Assembly: GCF_014205875.1 (NCBI RefSeq)
Contig: NZ_JACHEN010000008.1
Coordinates: forward strand, 62,001-126,000
Origin: Anaerosolibacter carboniphilus
GTDB lineage: Bacteria; Bacillota; Clostridia; Peptostreptococcales; Thermotaleaceae
Direction of reading: 5' to 3'
Length of the DNA: 64,000 nt
Numbering within the stretch: the stretch's first letter is position 1; each line of letters begins with the position of its first letter. The position numbers and the translations under genes were made by a program. The notes beneath the pieces were generated by a model. The model was not told the origin of the DNA and ran no database searches. It worked only from the letters and a program-made list of their open reading frames with translations. Below, in pieces: positions 40,839-50,108 of the stretch.

Positions 40839-42092
40839 ATGAGACACTACAGCGAGATAGAATTATGGAAAAATGTCACAGACGAGCAGTGGAATGACTG
40901 GCATTGGCAGGTTCAAAACAGAATCGACAATGTGGAGGATTTAAAGAAAGTAGTGAACTTAACCCAGGAGGAAGAGGATGGGATTACGAAATCCTTGGAG
41001 ATCCTAAGAATGGGAATTACCCCATACTATGCACTACTTATGGATAAAGACGACCCGAACTGTCCTGTAAGAAAGCAAGCAGTACCGACTATGTCTGAGA
41101 CCTGTAAAAGCGACGCTGATATGGATGATCCACTCCATGAAGACACAGATTCTCCTGTACCAGGGTTAACCCATAGATATCCAGACAGAGTGCTGCTGCT
41201 GATCACAGATATGTGTTCCATGTACTGCCGTCACTGTACAAGAAGAAGATTTGCAGGGCAGCAGGATGACGTGATGCCAATGGACCGCATCGATGCAGCC
41301 ATTGAATATATCCGAAATACACCAGTGGTAAGGGATGTATTGTTATCTGGCGGAGACTGCCTATTGGTAAGCGATGATCGTCTAGAATACATCATCAGCA
41401 AGCTTAGAGAAATTCCTCACGTGGAAGTAGTACGATTAGGTTCAAGAACACCGGTGGTGTTACCACAAAGAATCACACCAGAATTGGTAAACATGATGAA
41501 GAAATACCATCCAATCTGGTTAAATACCCATTTTAATCATTCTAAGGAAATGACACCAGAAGCAAAGAGAGCCTTGACGTTATTGGCAGATGCAGGGATT
41601 CCATTAGGAAACCAATCTGTACTGTTAAGGGGTGTAAATGACTGTGTCCATGTGATGAGGGATCTAGTACACAATTTAGTGAAAATGAGAGTAAGACCTT
41701 ACTATATCTATCAGTGTGACTTATCTGTAGGTATTGAGCACTTTAGAACACCAGTGGCCAAGGGAATTGAAATCATCGAAGGCTTAAGAGGCCATACTTC
41801 AGGTTATGCAGTACCAACCTTCGTTGTAGATGCACCAGGCGGTGGCGGAAAGATTCCTGTAATGCCTCAATATATGATTTCCCAATCATCAGACAAAGTG
41901 ATTCTGAGAAACTTTGAGGGCGTAATTACTACTTATACGCAACCTGAGCCATACAAAGATGAATGCCATTGTCCTGTATGTAAAGGAGAAAAAGCCCATA
42001 AACTAACGGGTGTAGGCGGCCTGCTGCAAGGAAACCAAATTGCATTGGAGCCAGCGAATTTGGAAAGACATCAGAGAGGGCATCACGAGTAA
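40839..42092 (+). CDS. kamA: Lysine 2,3-aminomutase
   Basis: 417 residues, a radical SAM/PLP enzyme interconverting L-lysine and L-beta-lysine. The [4Fe-4S] motif CSMYCRHC has cysteines 126, 130 and 133, one residue off the classic Clostridium subterminale enzyme. The PLP-lysine region is DAPGGGGKIPVMPQY (about 330-344), and a C-terminal zinc-type CHCPVCKG segment is present. ATG follows AAAGGGGG. First step of the clostridial lysine pathway. Confidence 0.97.
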   Translation: MRHYSEIELWKNVTDEQWNDWHWQVQNRIDNVEDLKKVVNLTQEEEDGITKSLEILRMGITPYYALLMDKDDPNCPVRKQAVPTMSETCKSDADMDDPLHEDTDSPVPGLTHRYPDRVLLLITDMCSMYCRHCTRRRFAGQQDDVMPMDRIDAAIEYIRNTPVVRDVLLSGGDCLLVSDDRLEYIISKLREIPHVEVVRLGSRTPVVLPQRITPELVNMMKKYHPIWLNTHFNHSKEMTPEAKRALTLLADAGIPLGNQSVLLRGVNDCVHVMRDLVHNLVKMRVRPYYIYQCDLSVGIEHFRTPVAKGIEIIEGLRGHTSGYAVPTFVVDAPGGGGKIPVMPQYMISQSSDKVILRNFEGVITTYTQPEPYKDECHCPVCKGEKAHKLTGVGGLLQGNQIALEPANLERHQRGHHE

Positions 42093-42250
42093 GAAGTTAG
42101 TGGATAGAGGTTAGTAGTTAGTAGCGAAAAGCGGTTAGGATTGTTTTTTTAGAGTTGATAATGATGAAAGTATCTTTAGATATAAAGAAGAATCATAGCT
42201 CAAAAGTTCGACCCCAAAACCACTATCCACTAGCGACTAACCACTAACCT
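42093..42250. repeat. 7-nt-periodic foldback element between kamA and kamB
   Basis: The left arm (42093-42126) is GAAGTTAGTGGATAGAGGTT-AGTAGTTAGTAG; the right arm (42216-42250) CCACTATCCACTAGCGACTA-ACCACTAACC. They are separated by about 90 bp of AT-rich sequence with no ORF. Confidence 0.88.
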
Positions 42251-42270
42251 TCAGGAAAGGTGGAAGCAAT

Positions 42271-43305
42271 GTGCAGTTAATGGATCTCATACAAGACAAG
42301 TATCGGATCATCTCTGTGGTAGGGATGGCGAAGAATGCAGGGAAGACCATGACCCTCAATGCCCTGATCGATGAAGCCATGGAACTGGGGATTCGCTTAG
42401 GCATTACTTCTACAGGAAGAGATGGGGAAAAACAGGATATTGTAACCTTTACGGAGAAGCCATTAATCTATGTAGATGAGGGCACGTTGATTGCAACCAC
42501 CGAGGAAACCATAAAAAGTGCTGAAGCTAAGCTAGAAATACTGGAGGTTACTGACCAACGGACAGCCATGGGCAGAGTCATCATCGCCCAGGCAAAGACG
42601 CCAGGTCATGTTCAGATTGCAGGACCGGGAAACAATAAAGAGATGAAGGAAATAGCAGATAGGCTGTTGGTATTAGGGGCAGAGGTCGTTGTCGTAGATG
42701 GGGCCATTGACCGTATTGCCGCAGCCTCTCCTGCTGTCACCGAGGCCACTCTATTGGCAACAGGTGCTGTACTGAGCAGAGATATGGACCAAGTGATGGA
42801 AAGGACTATCCATCAGACACGACTTTTTTCATTGCCTAAGCTAGAGGATCTATTGGCAAGGGAGATTGCAGAATCGATCCTGGAAGACAAGGGGGTTTGC
42901 ATCATCAACGATGCTTATGAAGTAGAAACCCTTGAAATCAAAACAGCCTTGGGAAGTGGCAGAATGATCGGTGGGGCGTTTTGCGAGGATACCCAGTACG
43001 TCATCATCGGGGGCTCTTTGGTAAGCAGAACCCTAAAGGATATCATGGAATGCACAAGTCGATACAAACAAGTGGTTTTTGTGGTGAAGGATGCCACCAA
43101 AATTTTTATTGAACCAAGGGATTGGATGTACTTTATGAAAGCAGGGATACAAATTCGTGTCATGGAAGAAATCCATACCCTGGCTGTTACCATCAATCCC
43201 TATGCACCCCAGGGATACTTTTTCCAGCCCCAGGAGTTTTTAGGGAAAATGAGGCAGTTTCTGAGCCCTATTCCAGTGATTGACGTGGTGTTAGGTGGTG
43301 AATAA
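42271..43305 (+). CDS. kamB: KamB, lysine 5,6-aminomutase reactivase subunit
   Basis: 344 residues with a P-loop near the N-terminus (VVGMAKNAGKTMTLNALID, about 16-34) and LVVDGAIDRIAAASP in the middle. KamB and KamC are known to form an ATP-dependent reactivase that restores inactivated B12-dependent lysine 5,6-aminomutase. The GTG start follows GGAAAGGTGG. kamC begins 2 nt after its stop, so the pair is translationally coupled. Confidence 0.88.
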   Translation: MQLMDLIQDKYRIISVVGMAKNAGKTMTLNALIDEAMELGIRLGITSTGRDGEKQDIVTFTEKPLIYVDEGTLIATTEETIKSAEAKLEILEVTDQRTAMGRVIIAQAKTPGHVQIAGPGNNKEMKEIADRLLVLGAEVVVVDGAIDRIAAASPAVTEATLLATGAVLSRDMDQVMERTIHQTRLFSLPKLEDLLAREIAESILEDKGVCIINDAYEVETLEIKTALGSGRMIGGAFCEDTQYVIIGGSLVSRTLKDIMECTSRYKQVVFVVKDATKIFIEPRDWMYFMKAGIQIRVMEEIHTLAVTINPYAPQGYFFQPQEFLGKMRQFLSPIPVIDVVLGGE

Positions 43306-43307
43306 GG

Positions 43308-44933
43308 ATGCTTTTATCAGAGCGTGTTTTGAAAAACTTAGAAATAGATTATATTTTTAACCGTTTGACGGTCTATACACCCTATGGAGAAGCCTTGAAG
43401 AGGGAAATGCGACCCTTTATGTTCTGTGATCGGAAATCTTTGGGGGAGGAACTGGACAGGATTGAAAGGGTCGTTGCTCTGATTGAAAAGGATCGATATA
43501 CCTTCGTAGAGATGCGCAGCGTATTTAAGCATATAAAGGATTTAAGGGGTTCCTTTCAGAGGGCAAAAGAAGAAATTACCCTGAGTTTGGTGGAGCTTTT
43601 TGAGATCAAAACTTTTGTGGGGATGTTGGAGAAACTAACTCACTACCAAGAAAAATTAAAATGGGATTGGCCGGAGTTTTTAAAGGTTCGCCCTATTTTG
43701 GGTTTAAAAAAACTGTTAGATCCCCAGGAAAGCGGGATCAATACCTTCTATATTTATGACGAGTATTCCGAGAGGCTAAAAACCTTAAGAAAGTGTATGG
43801 GAGAAGTAGAAGGGGAGATCAACCGAGAGAAGCTTCAAAGCCGGGAGCGAGTACAAAATCAGCTAAACGTGAAGCTTCGACCCAACGGAGAGCTTACCAT
43901 CAATAAGAGCAACAAGGACCTGATGAATGAGCTTGAGGGCTGTGAAGGTTTGACTTACAGTTCTGAGACCTACATGAATATCACCTATAAGGTCAAAATG
44001 GATGAACAGGTAGAAGCACTGATGAAAAAGCTGGAAGACTACAAGCTTCAGGAAGAGGAAGAAGAATTAAGGATTCGTCAGCAGCTAACCGTTGAGATTA
44101 AAAGCTATATGGATGAGATCCATCACAATATTCATGCCATCGGAGCTTTGGATTTGCTGGTAGGAAAAGCCTATCTAGCCATCGGAATGGACGGGACAAA
44201 GCCTGTACTGGTAGAGAAAGAGGTCATAGAAATTATCGAAGGAAGGCATCTGAAGGTGGAGGATTCCCTCGCCAAGCAGGGAAAAGCCTTTACGCCCATC
44301 ACTGTGAGGCTAGAGCATGGCGTTACCTGTATTACAGGGGCAAATATGGGCGGCAAGACGATTTCACTCAAGCTGATTGGCTTGCTGACGGCCATGGCCC
44401 AGTATGGATTGTTTGTGCCGGCGAAGGAGATGCGTTTTTCTCCAAAGGAGTATATCTTCTTTTCCGTGGGTGATTTACAATCGGTGGATATGGGACTCAG
44501 CACCTTTGGAGCAGAGATCCTGGAAATCAAAGATATTCTCCAACGGGCTGATGAGAGTGGTCTGATCTTGATTGATGAGTTGGCCAGAGGGACCAATCCT
44601 GCGGAAGGATATGCCATTTCCAAGGCGATTATTCAACATCTAAAGGAAAAATTAGCCACTGCTATCATTACTACCCATTTTGACGGGCTAGCCGATACAG
44701 AAGGTATCGTCCATCTTCAGGTGAGGGGTCTTGTGGATGTAGATTTCAACCTGTTAAGGGAGCAAATGGGAGATACTGGGGAGTTGGGGATTGAACTGGT
44801 TCATCAGTATATGGATTACCGCTTGGAAGTCATCAAAGATGAACGAAAAATTCCAAGGGATGCTTTGAATATTGCAAGACTCATGGGATTACAGGAAGAG
44901 ATATTGAAAGAGGCAGAAAGATATTTGGAATAA
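43308..44933 (+). CDS. kamC: KamC, MutS-like ATPase subunit of the aminomutase reactivase
   Basis: 541 residues with a MutS-family C-terminal ATPase: Walker A GANMGGKTISLKLIGL (about 345-360), then SVGDLQSVDMGLSTFGAEIL, and Walker B LILIDELARGTNP. The N-terminal 300 residues lack MutS mismatch-recognition domains, as in KamC proteins. Not a DNA repair protein: its place between kamB and kamD sets the function. Confidence 0.9.
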   Translation: MLLSERVLKNLEIDYIFNRLTVYTPYGEALKREMRPFMFCDRKSLGEELDRIERVVALIEKDRYTFVEMRSVFKHIKDLRGSFQRAKEEITLSLVELFEIKTFVGMLEKLTHYQEKLKWDWPEFLKVRPILGLKKLLDPQESGINTFYIYDEYSERLKTLRKCMGEVEGEINREKLQSRERVQNQLNVKLRPNGELTINKSNKDLMNELEGCEGLTYSSETYMNITYKVKMDEQVEALMKKLEDYKLQEEEEELRIRQQLTVEIKSYMDEIHHNIHAIGALDLLVGKAYLAIGMDGTKPVLVEKEVIEIIEGRHLKVEDSLAKQGKAFTPITVRLEHGVTCITGANMGGKTISLKLIGLLTAMAQYGLFVPAKEMRFSPKEYIFFSVGDLQSVDMGLSTFGAEILEIKDILQRADESGLILIDELARGTNPAEGYAISKAIIQHLKEKLATAIITTHFDGLADTEGIVHLQVRGLVDVDFNLLREQMGDTGELGIELVHQYMDYRLEVIKDERKIPRDALNIARLMGLQEEILKEAERYLE

Positions 44934-44938
44934 ATTCT

Positions 44939-45031
44939 GTTAGTGGCTAGAGGTTAATGGTTAGTAGTTTAAAAGCAAGTGTTGAGCATTTGCTTTTGCT
45001 ACTAACGTCTAACCACTAACGACTAACCTAA
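44939..45031. repeat. 7-nt-periodic foldback element between kamC and kamD
   Basis: The left arm (44939-44970) is GTTAGTG GCTAGAG GTTAATG GTTAGTA; the right arm (44998-45031) ACTAACG TCTAACC ACTAACG ACTAACC, imperfectly complementary around about 27 bp. Confidence 0.9.
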
Positions 45032-45048
45032 CAATTGGAGGGAAGAGG

Positions 45049-46605
45049 ATGCAAAGCAAATTAAATTTAGATCAAGGATTGATTGAAAAGGCAAGGAGCT
45101 CAGCGCGACGCATTGCTGAAGATACACAGCAATTTATTGATCGTCATACAACGGTGACGGTGGAGCGTGCTGTGGCGAGATTGTTAGGCATTGATGGGGT
45201 AGATGAAATCGAGAAGCCACTCCCAAATGTTGTGGTAGATAATATCAAGGAAGGTGGCGGCCTAGCCCAGGGTATTACTTACTGGATTGGAAATGCCATG
45301 ATTCATACAGAGAAAAATCCTCAGGAGATTGCCGAGATGGTGGCCAGTGGACAACTGGACTTAACCAAGGTGCCTGTAGCTGATTTTCATAAAATTCAAG
45401 AAGTGATCACACCTATCGCCCAGAAGATGGTGGATCGCATCAAGGGAAATCGAAAAGACAGAGAGAATTTCCTCACAAATTTAGGAGAAGGCAGAAAACC
45501 TTATCTTTATGTAATTGTTGCCACAGGAAACATCTATGAAGATGTACTCCAGGCACAAGCTGCTGCAAGACAGGGCGCAGACGTGATCGCGGTAATCAGA
45601 ACGACAGCACAAAGCTTATTGGATTACGTGCCTTATGGTCCAACGACGGAAGGCTTCGGTGGTACCTATGCAACCCAGGAGAACTTTAGAATCATGAGAA
45701 AAGCCCTGGATGAGGTAGGACAAGAAGTAGGCCGTTATATCCGACTATGCAACTACTGCTCAGGTCTTTGCATGCCAGAGATTGCTGCCATGGGTGCTAT
45801 GGAAAGATTGGACGTTATGTTGAATGATGCACTATACGGCATTTTATTTAGAGATATCAACATGCAAAGAACGCTGGTAGATCAATATTTCTCCAGAATT
45901 ATCAATGGATATGCAGGAATCATCATCAATACAGGTGAGGATAACTACCTAACCACAGCCGACGCCGTGGAAGAAGCCCATACCGTATTGGCATCCCAAT
46001 TCATCAATGAGCAGTTTGCATTAAAAGCGGGAATTCCAGAAGAGCAAATGGGATTGGGTCATGCCTTTGAAATGAATCCAGATATTGAAAATGGATTTTT
46101 ACTAGAACTTGCCCAAGCGCAAATGGCAAGGGAGATTTTCCCAAAGGCACCATTGAAGTACATGCCGCCTACAAAGTTTATGACGGGAAATATTTTCAAA
46201 GGCCATATTCAGGATGCATTGTTCAATATGATTTCCGTTATGACAAATCAAGGCATTCAGTTATTGGGTATGTTGACAGAGGCGATCCATACGCCGCTGT
46301 TACAGGACAGAGCGCTATCCATTGAGAATGCAAAATATATCTTCAACAATGCCAGAAATTTTGGAGATGAGATTGAATTCAAGAAGGACGGTATGATCCA
46401 GAAAAGAGCTCAGGAAGTTTTGAAAACTGCAGCGGATATGCTGGAGGAAATCGAGAAAGAGGGTCTGTTCTCTACCATTGAGCAAGGAAAATTTGCTGGT
46501 GTGAAGAGGGCGATGGATGGCGGAAAAGGACTTCAGGGAGTTACCCAGAAGCATGAGAAATATATGAATCCATTCGTAGCATTGATGTTGGGAGGTGTAA
46601 GATAA
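45049..46605 (+). CDS. kamD: Lysine 5,6-aminomutase alpha subunit
   Basis: 518 residues; with KamE moves the terminal amino group of D-lysine or L-beta-lysine by one carbon, using adenosylcobalamin and PLP. The family TIM-barrel is seen (start LNLDQGLIEKARSSARRIAE; YLYVIVATGNIYEDVLQAQA; RLCNYCSGLCMPEIAAMGAM; PLKYMPPTKFMTGNIFKGHI). Length matches known KamD (~516). GGAGGGAAGAGG precedes the ATG. Its stop overlaps the kamE start (TAATG). Confidence 0.96.
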   Translation: MQSKLNLDQGLIEKARSSARRIAEDTQQFIDRHTTVTVERAVARLLGIDGVDEIEKPLPNVVVDNIKEGGGLAQGITYWIGNAMIHTEKNPQEIAEMVASGQLDLTKVPVADFHKIQEVITPIAQKMVDRIKGNRKDRENFLTNLGEGRKPYLYVIVATGNIYEDVLQAQAAARQGADVIAVIRTTAQSLLDYVPYGPTTEGFGGTYATQENFRIMRKALDEVGQEVGRYIRLCNYCSGLCMPEIAAMGAMERLDVMLNDALYGILFRDINMQRTLVDQYFSRIINGYAGIIINTGEDNYLTTADAVEEAHTVLASQFINEQFALKAGIPEEQMGLGHAFEMNPDIENGFLLELAQAQMAREIFPKAPLKYMPPTKFMTGNIFKGHIQDALFNMISVMTNQGIQLLGMLTEAIHTPLLQDRALSIENAKYIFNNARNFGDEIEFKKDGMIQKRAQEVLKTAADMLEEIEKEGLFSTIEQGKFAGVKRAMDGGKGLQGVTQKHEKYMNPFVALMLGGVR

Positions 46606-47366
46606 TGGCGATCCAAAAAGTAGATTTGACAAAAATTAAGCCCTATGGAGATACCATGAATGACGGTATGGTGCAGTTATCCTTTACCTTACCCGTTCCT
46701 TGTGGAGAAGAGGCCAAAGAAGCTGCCAGACGTCTTGCACTGAAAATGGGATTAGAAGAACCTGCCGTGGTCCATGCGGAAGACTTAGGGGTAGGCTATA
46801 CCATGTTTGTCATGTACGGCAAGTGTCAGCACACGGTGGACTATACTGCCATCGAGGTACCAAAGGTGGATGTGGAAGTCATGGACAAATATGAGGTAGA
46901 GCACTACATCGAAGAAAACATCGGCCGTGATGTGGTGATCGTGGGGGCATGTACTGGTACCGATGCCCACACCGTTGGTATCGATGCTATCATGAACATG
47001 AAGGGTTATGCTGGCCACTACGGCTTGGAAAGATACAAAGGCATCAAGGCATACAATCTGGGAAGCCAGGTTCCCAATGAGGAATTCGTAGCAAAAGCCA
47101 TTGAGTTGAATGCCGATGCATTATTGGTATCTCAAGTAGTTACTCAGAAGGATGTCCATATTCCAAACCTTACCCAGTTGGTAGAACTTTTGGAAGCAGA
47201 AGGCATTCGAGATAAGGTGGTTTTGGTCTGCGGCGGTCCTAGGGTCAACCATGAACTAGCCAAGGAATTGGGATATGATGCAGGTTTTGGTACCGGCTCC
47301 TATGCTGAAGATGTGGCATCCTTTGTGGTTACAGAAATGACCAAGAGAAATCTAGTGAAGAAATAA
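46605..47366 (+). CDS. kamE: Lysine 5,6-aminomutase beta subunit (B12-binding)
   Basis: 253 residues. The base-off cobalamin motif DxHxxG is DAHTVG at 120-125, with the histidine as lower ligand, followed by the SxL and GG regions of the Rossmann B12 domain (NADALLVSQVV; LVCGGPRVNHELAKELG). The segment ERYKGIKAYNLGSQ (about 142-155) should carry the PLP-binding lysine. Last gene of the operon, followed by a terminator. Confidence 0.96.
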   Translation: MAIQKVDLTKIKPYGDTMNDGMVQLSFTLPVPCGEEAKEAARRLALKMGLEEPAVVHAEDLGVGYTMFVMYGKCQHTVDYTAIEVPKVDVEVMDKYEVEHYIEENIGRDVVIVGACTGTDAHTVGIDAIMNMKGYAGHYGLERYKGIKAYNLGSQVPNEEFVAKAIELNADALLVSQVVTQKDVHIPNLTQLVELLEAEGIRDKVVLVCGGPRVNHELAKELGYDAGFGTGSYAEDVASFVVTEMTKRNLVKK

Positions 47367-47394
47367 GGAATTGTTAATTTTTAGAAATAGATAA

Positions 47395-47425
47395 AAAGAT
47401 CAGTGATGAAACTGGTCTTTTTTTT
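47395..47425 (+). terminator. kam operon terminator
   Basis: AAAAGATCAGT-GATGA-AACTGGTC followed by T8; one G-T pair in the stem. Confidence 0.88.
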
Positions 47426-47522
47426 ACGGAAAGAACTAGAAATATGGGAAAATATGTTATATTATGTAATAAAACGAATTATTTAGAAAACTCTTACAAT
47501 TTCACAAGGAAGGTGGGATATT

Positions 47523-48593
47523 TTGAACAAAGGGATTGGATTTATTATTTTGTGTTTTTTTATTATTTTTATCTCTTTATCCTACGGTGAAGGACAGACA
47601 GTATATCAAGAAGTGTACTACGATGCAGTGAGAAAAGATAATTATTTTGATAGCATTACAGAAGCGTTAAGCCATGTGGCAGAGAATGGAACCCTTTATA
47701 TCTGCAAGCCTATCAGAATTACATCTCAGTTGAAATCACTTAAAATTGATAAAGCCATGACCATCAAGGGAGAGAGCAATCAAGAGAAAAGTATCATCAT
47801 TGAAGGCGGTGGTACAGGCCCTGTATTTAATCTTGGTAACACAGTATCTTCTTTTCGACTTGAGAACATCTATGCAGTGGGGGTCGGAGCGGCTGTGGTC
47901 AAAGGGCATGGTGAGTGCATAACCATCATAAATTGTAATTTTGAAGATTGTATGCCCATAGATATTACATCGGCAAAGGTGAAGGAAATCGTATTGGATG
48001 GGAATAGGGTGATTAGAGCCTATACTTCAATACGTCCAGCCAGCTATGGAGCAAAAGTCGCCGTGAAGAATAATTATTTTGGGGTGACGGGTGGTGAAGC
48101 GCGAGGACTTAATATAGAAAACTGTGAAGTATTTATTGAAAACAATCGCTTCAATGGTGTTAGCTTGAATGTATATGACGGAGAGAAGGCCCTTGGGCTC
48201 ATTCAATACAACACTTTCGAACGTGACGGAAGAAAAATCATGGTGACTGAAAATGATCAAAAACTTCATTTTCAAAATAATAAAATCTACAAGGATGCAG
48301 GACAAGTATACTATAGAGGAAATGGAACCATAGATTTTACAAAAAACTGGTGGGGATCCAAAGAAGGACCTAAGGAGGGTGTGATGGATGGAAATATCGA
48401 CTACAGTAATTGGGCGCTTTTCGAGGATTTCAGAAGATATCAGAAAGACTCATATACATTGACAGACCTTCAAGACGCATACGATCACCTGAAAAAAGAT
48501 GCAAATGCCGACAATTGGATCTATGACATGGATAAGAACAATCATATCAATTTTTTGGATATCATAGCCATCACAAGAAGTATTTCTGAGTAG
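47523..48593 (+). CDS. Secreted parallel beta-helix protein with dockerin-like C-terminus
   Basis: 356 residues. Signal peptide (GIGFIILCFFIIFISLSYG, about 4-22), then a right-handed beta-helix region resembling carbohydrate-active or adhesin repeats (about 40-300; NCEVFIENNRFNGVSLNVYD, WWGSKEGPKEG). The last 45 residues carry a calcium-loop, dockerin-like motif, YDMDKNNHINFLDIIAITRS. The TTG start follows AAGGTGGG. It is 15 nt upstream of a cohesin-like protein, so the two products may bind each other. No catalytic residues can be assigned. Confidence 0.72.
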   Translation: MNKGIGFIILCFFIIFISLSYGEGQTVYQEVYYDAVRKDNYFDSITEALSHVAENGTLYICKPIRITSQLKSLKIDKAMTIKGESNQEKSIIIEGGGTGPVFNLGNTVSSFRLENIYAVGVGAAVVKGHGECITIINCNFEDCMPIDITSAKVKEIVLDGNRVIRAYTSIRPASYGAKVAVKNNYFGVTGGEARGLNIENCEVFIENNRFNGVSLNVYDGEKALGLIQYNTFERDGRKIMVTENDQKLHFQNNKIYKDAGQVYYRGNGTIDFTKNWWGSKEGPKEGVMDGNIDYSNWALFEDFRRYQKDSYTLTDLQDAYDHLKKDANADNWIYDMDKNNHINFLDIIAITRSISE

Positions 48594-48608
48594 AAAGGAG
48601 GAAATCGG

Positions 48609-50054
48609 GTGAAGAAAAGATATAGATTCGGGGTAGGATTCATTTGTTTTTTACTCTTCTCTTCCGTAGTCTACGGGATGGAGCCTAGCCTTGAAATGAA
48701 GGTGAGCCAAGAAGAGATCATGCTGAATGAAACAGTGAATATAGTAATCACGGCAAAGGATATCGACGGAATAGCAGGGAGCGATATCCTTTTGTATTAT
48801 GATAAAACAAAATTAAAGCTCATCGTTAAAGAAATCAAGCTGGAACAATCTGATAGGGTGGATTTGCAGGAGATCATAACAGGTATAGAGGATGTGCCTG
48901 GAAAAGCAAGAATTTACTTTGGTCTGAAAAAGGATAAACCACTATTGCGGGGAGCTGAGAAAATATTGGCCACACTAGCCTTTGAAGCTATTGGTATGGG
49001 AAATGCCGAAATCAAAATGGATCCAACGAGCCAGTTGGTGAAGGAAATAGTTCATGAAACAGAGATCAGCTATGATTACGCAAGTCCTGTGTTATCTCCT
49101 CCAAAGCAAATCCGTATAATAATTCCTAATACCCCAGTACCAGAGGAGCCTAATGATAATCCAAGCGATGACCCCACCGAGGGCTCGAATGAGAGCCCTA
49201 ATGATGATGGCTCTATTGATGAGCCGAATGATGAGTCCGATGAGAATGACAATCCTCCCAAAGACGCTGTGGATAGAGGCGATCGATTACAGGACTCTCT
49301 TGGGAATAATGGGGATAAGTTAATGCTTCAAGCCTTAGATATCCACAGCATCGATCAAAATGGATTAAAACTATGCGGCTCAATCTATTGGATTGATAAT
49401 CCCAACGTATTGAAGGAGATCACGCTCCCCTATCATGGAGATGATCTGAATATGAAGAGATTGGGCATTTATTATTATCACGAAAAGAAACAAAAGTGGA
49501 TCTATTTGGGTGGAAAAGTTCATGGAAATACTTTAACAGTAAGCCTGATAAACCACAACATTAACTTTAACAAATTGGCAGTGCTGGAAGATAGAACTTA
49601 CCCTGGCTTCACCGATATTGTAGGTGAAGATATGAGCGCGGATCTAGTAAAAGTATTAACATTAGGCATTATAAAAGGGTATGAAGATTTAACGCTAAGA
49701 CTAGACCAAACCATGTCCAGAGAGGAATGGATTACGGCATTCATTCTTGCTTTAGATACACCATTAAAGGAAGGTGAGGACGATTTAAGTTTTGAAGAGG
49801 TGTCACCGTGGGCGCAAGCCTATATTCGAACTGCCTTAGCGCTAGAACTGATAGGCGATACCTCTGTCAGAGGACATGAAAGACTTATGGCAAAAGAAGC
49901 GGTTGAAATGTTAGATAAAGCAGTAAGCAGGATGGCAGAGCTTGAAGAAAAGAAAGTTTTTAGATTGGAGGAAGAAATAGAGGGAGACCCATTGTTGACA
50001 AGGAGACAAGCGGTTCAGTTGCTGGCACAGCTGCTGAAATATCTTTATGTTTAA
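48609..50054 (+). CDS. Secreted cohesin-like protein with acidic linker and SLH-like region
   Basis: 481 residues. Signal peptide (FGVGFICFLLFSSVVYG), then a cohesin-type beta-sandwich (about 25-165; EETVNIVITAKDID-like start, GSDILLYYDKTKLKLIVKEI, LATLAFEAIGMGNAEI), then a Pro/Asn/Asp/Ser/Glu-rich linker (about 180-220), a beta domain, and an SLH-like end (FTDIVGEDMSADLVKVLTLG, IKGYEDLTLRLDQTMSREEW). This is the layout of a small cell-surface anchoring scaffoldin. GTG 48609 follows AAAGGAGG. Confidence 0.72.
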   Translation: MKKRYRFGVGFICFLLFSSVVYGMEPSLEMKVSQEEIMLNETVNIVITAKDIDGIAGSDILLYYDKTKLKLIVKEIKLEQSDRVDLQEIITGIEDVPGKARIYFGLKKDKPLLRGAEKILATLAFEAIGMGNAEIKMDPTSQLVKEIVHETEISYDYASPVLSPPKQIRIIIPNTPVPEEPNDNPSDDPTEGSNESPNDDGSIDEPNDESDENDNPPKDAVDRGDRLQDSLGNNGDKLMLQALDIHSIDQNGLKLCGSIYWIDNPNVLKEITLPYHGDDLNMKRLGIYYYHEKKQKWIYLGGKVHGNTLTVSLINHNINFNKLAVLEDRTYPGFTDIVGEDMSADLVKVLTLGIIKGYEDLTLRLDQTMSREEWITAFILALDTPLKEGEDDLSFEEVSPWAQAYIRTALALELIGDTSVRGHERLMAKEAVEMLDKAVSRMAELEEKKVFRLEEEIEGDPLLTRRQAVQLLAQLLKYLYV

Positions 50055-50062
50055 AAACAGAT

Positions 50063-50088
50063 GTAGGAGGGGCTGAAGTCCCTCCTAC
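50063..50088. terminator. Hairpin between two convergent genes
   Basis: GTAGGAGGG-GCTGAAGT-CCCTCCTAC is a 9-bp perfect stem between convergent genes. Its GTAGG ends link it to the GTAGGG repeat family. The T run is poor. Confidence 0.65.
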
Positions 50089-50108
50089 AGAATTTCAAAA
50101 ATGATTTT

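Noticed and set aside
43308-44933. Reading kamC as a MutS2/MutS DNA repair gene
   Set aside because: The ATPase core is MutS-like, but mismatch-binding, Smr and clamp domains are missing and the gene is embedded between kamB and kamD.
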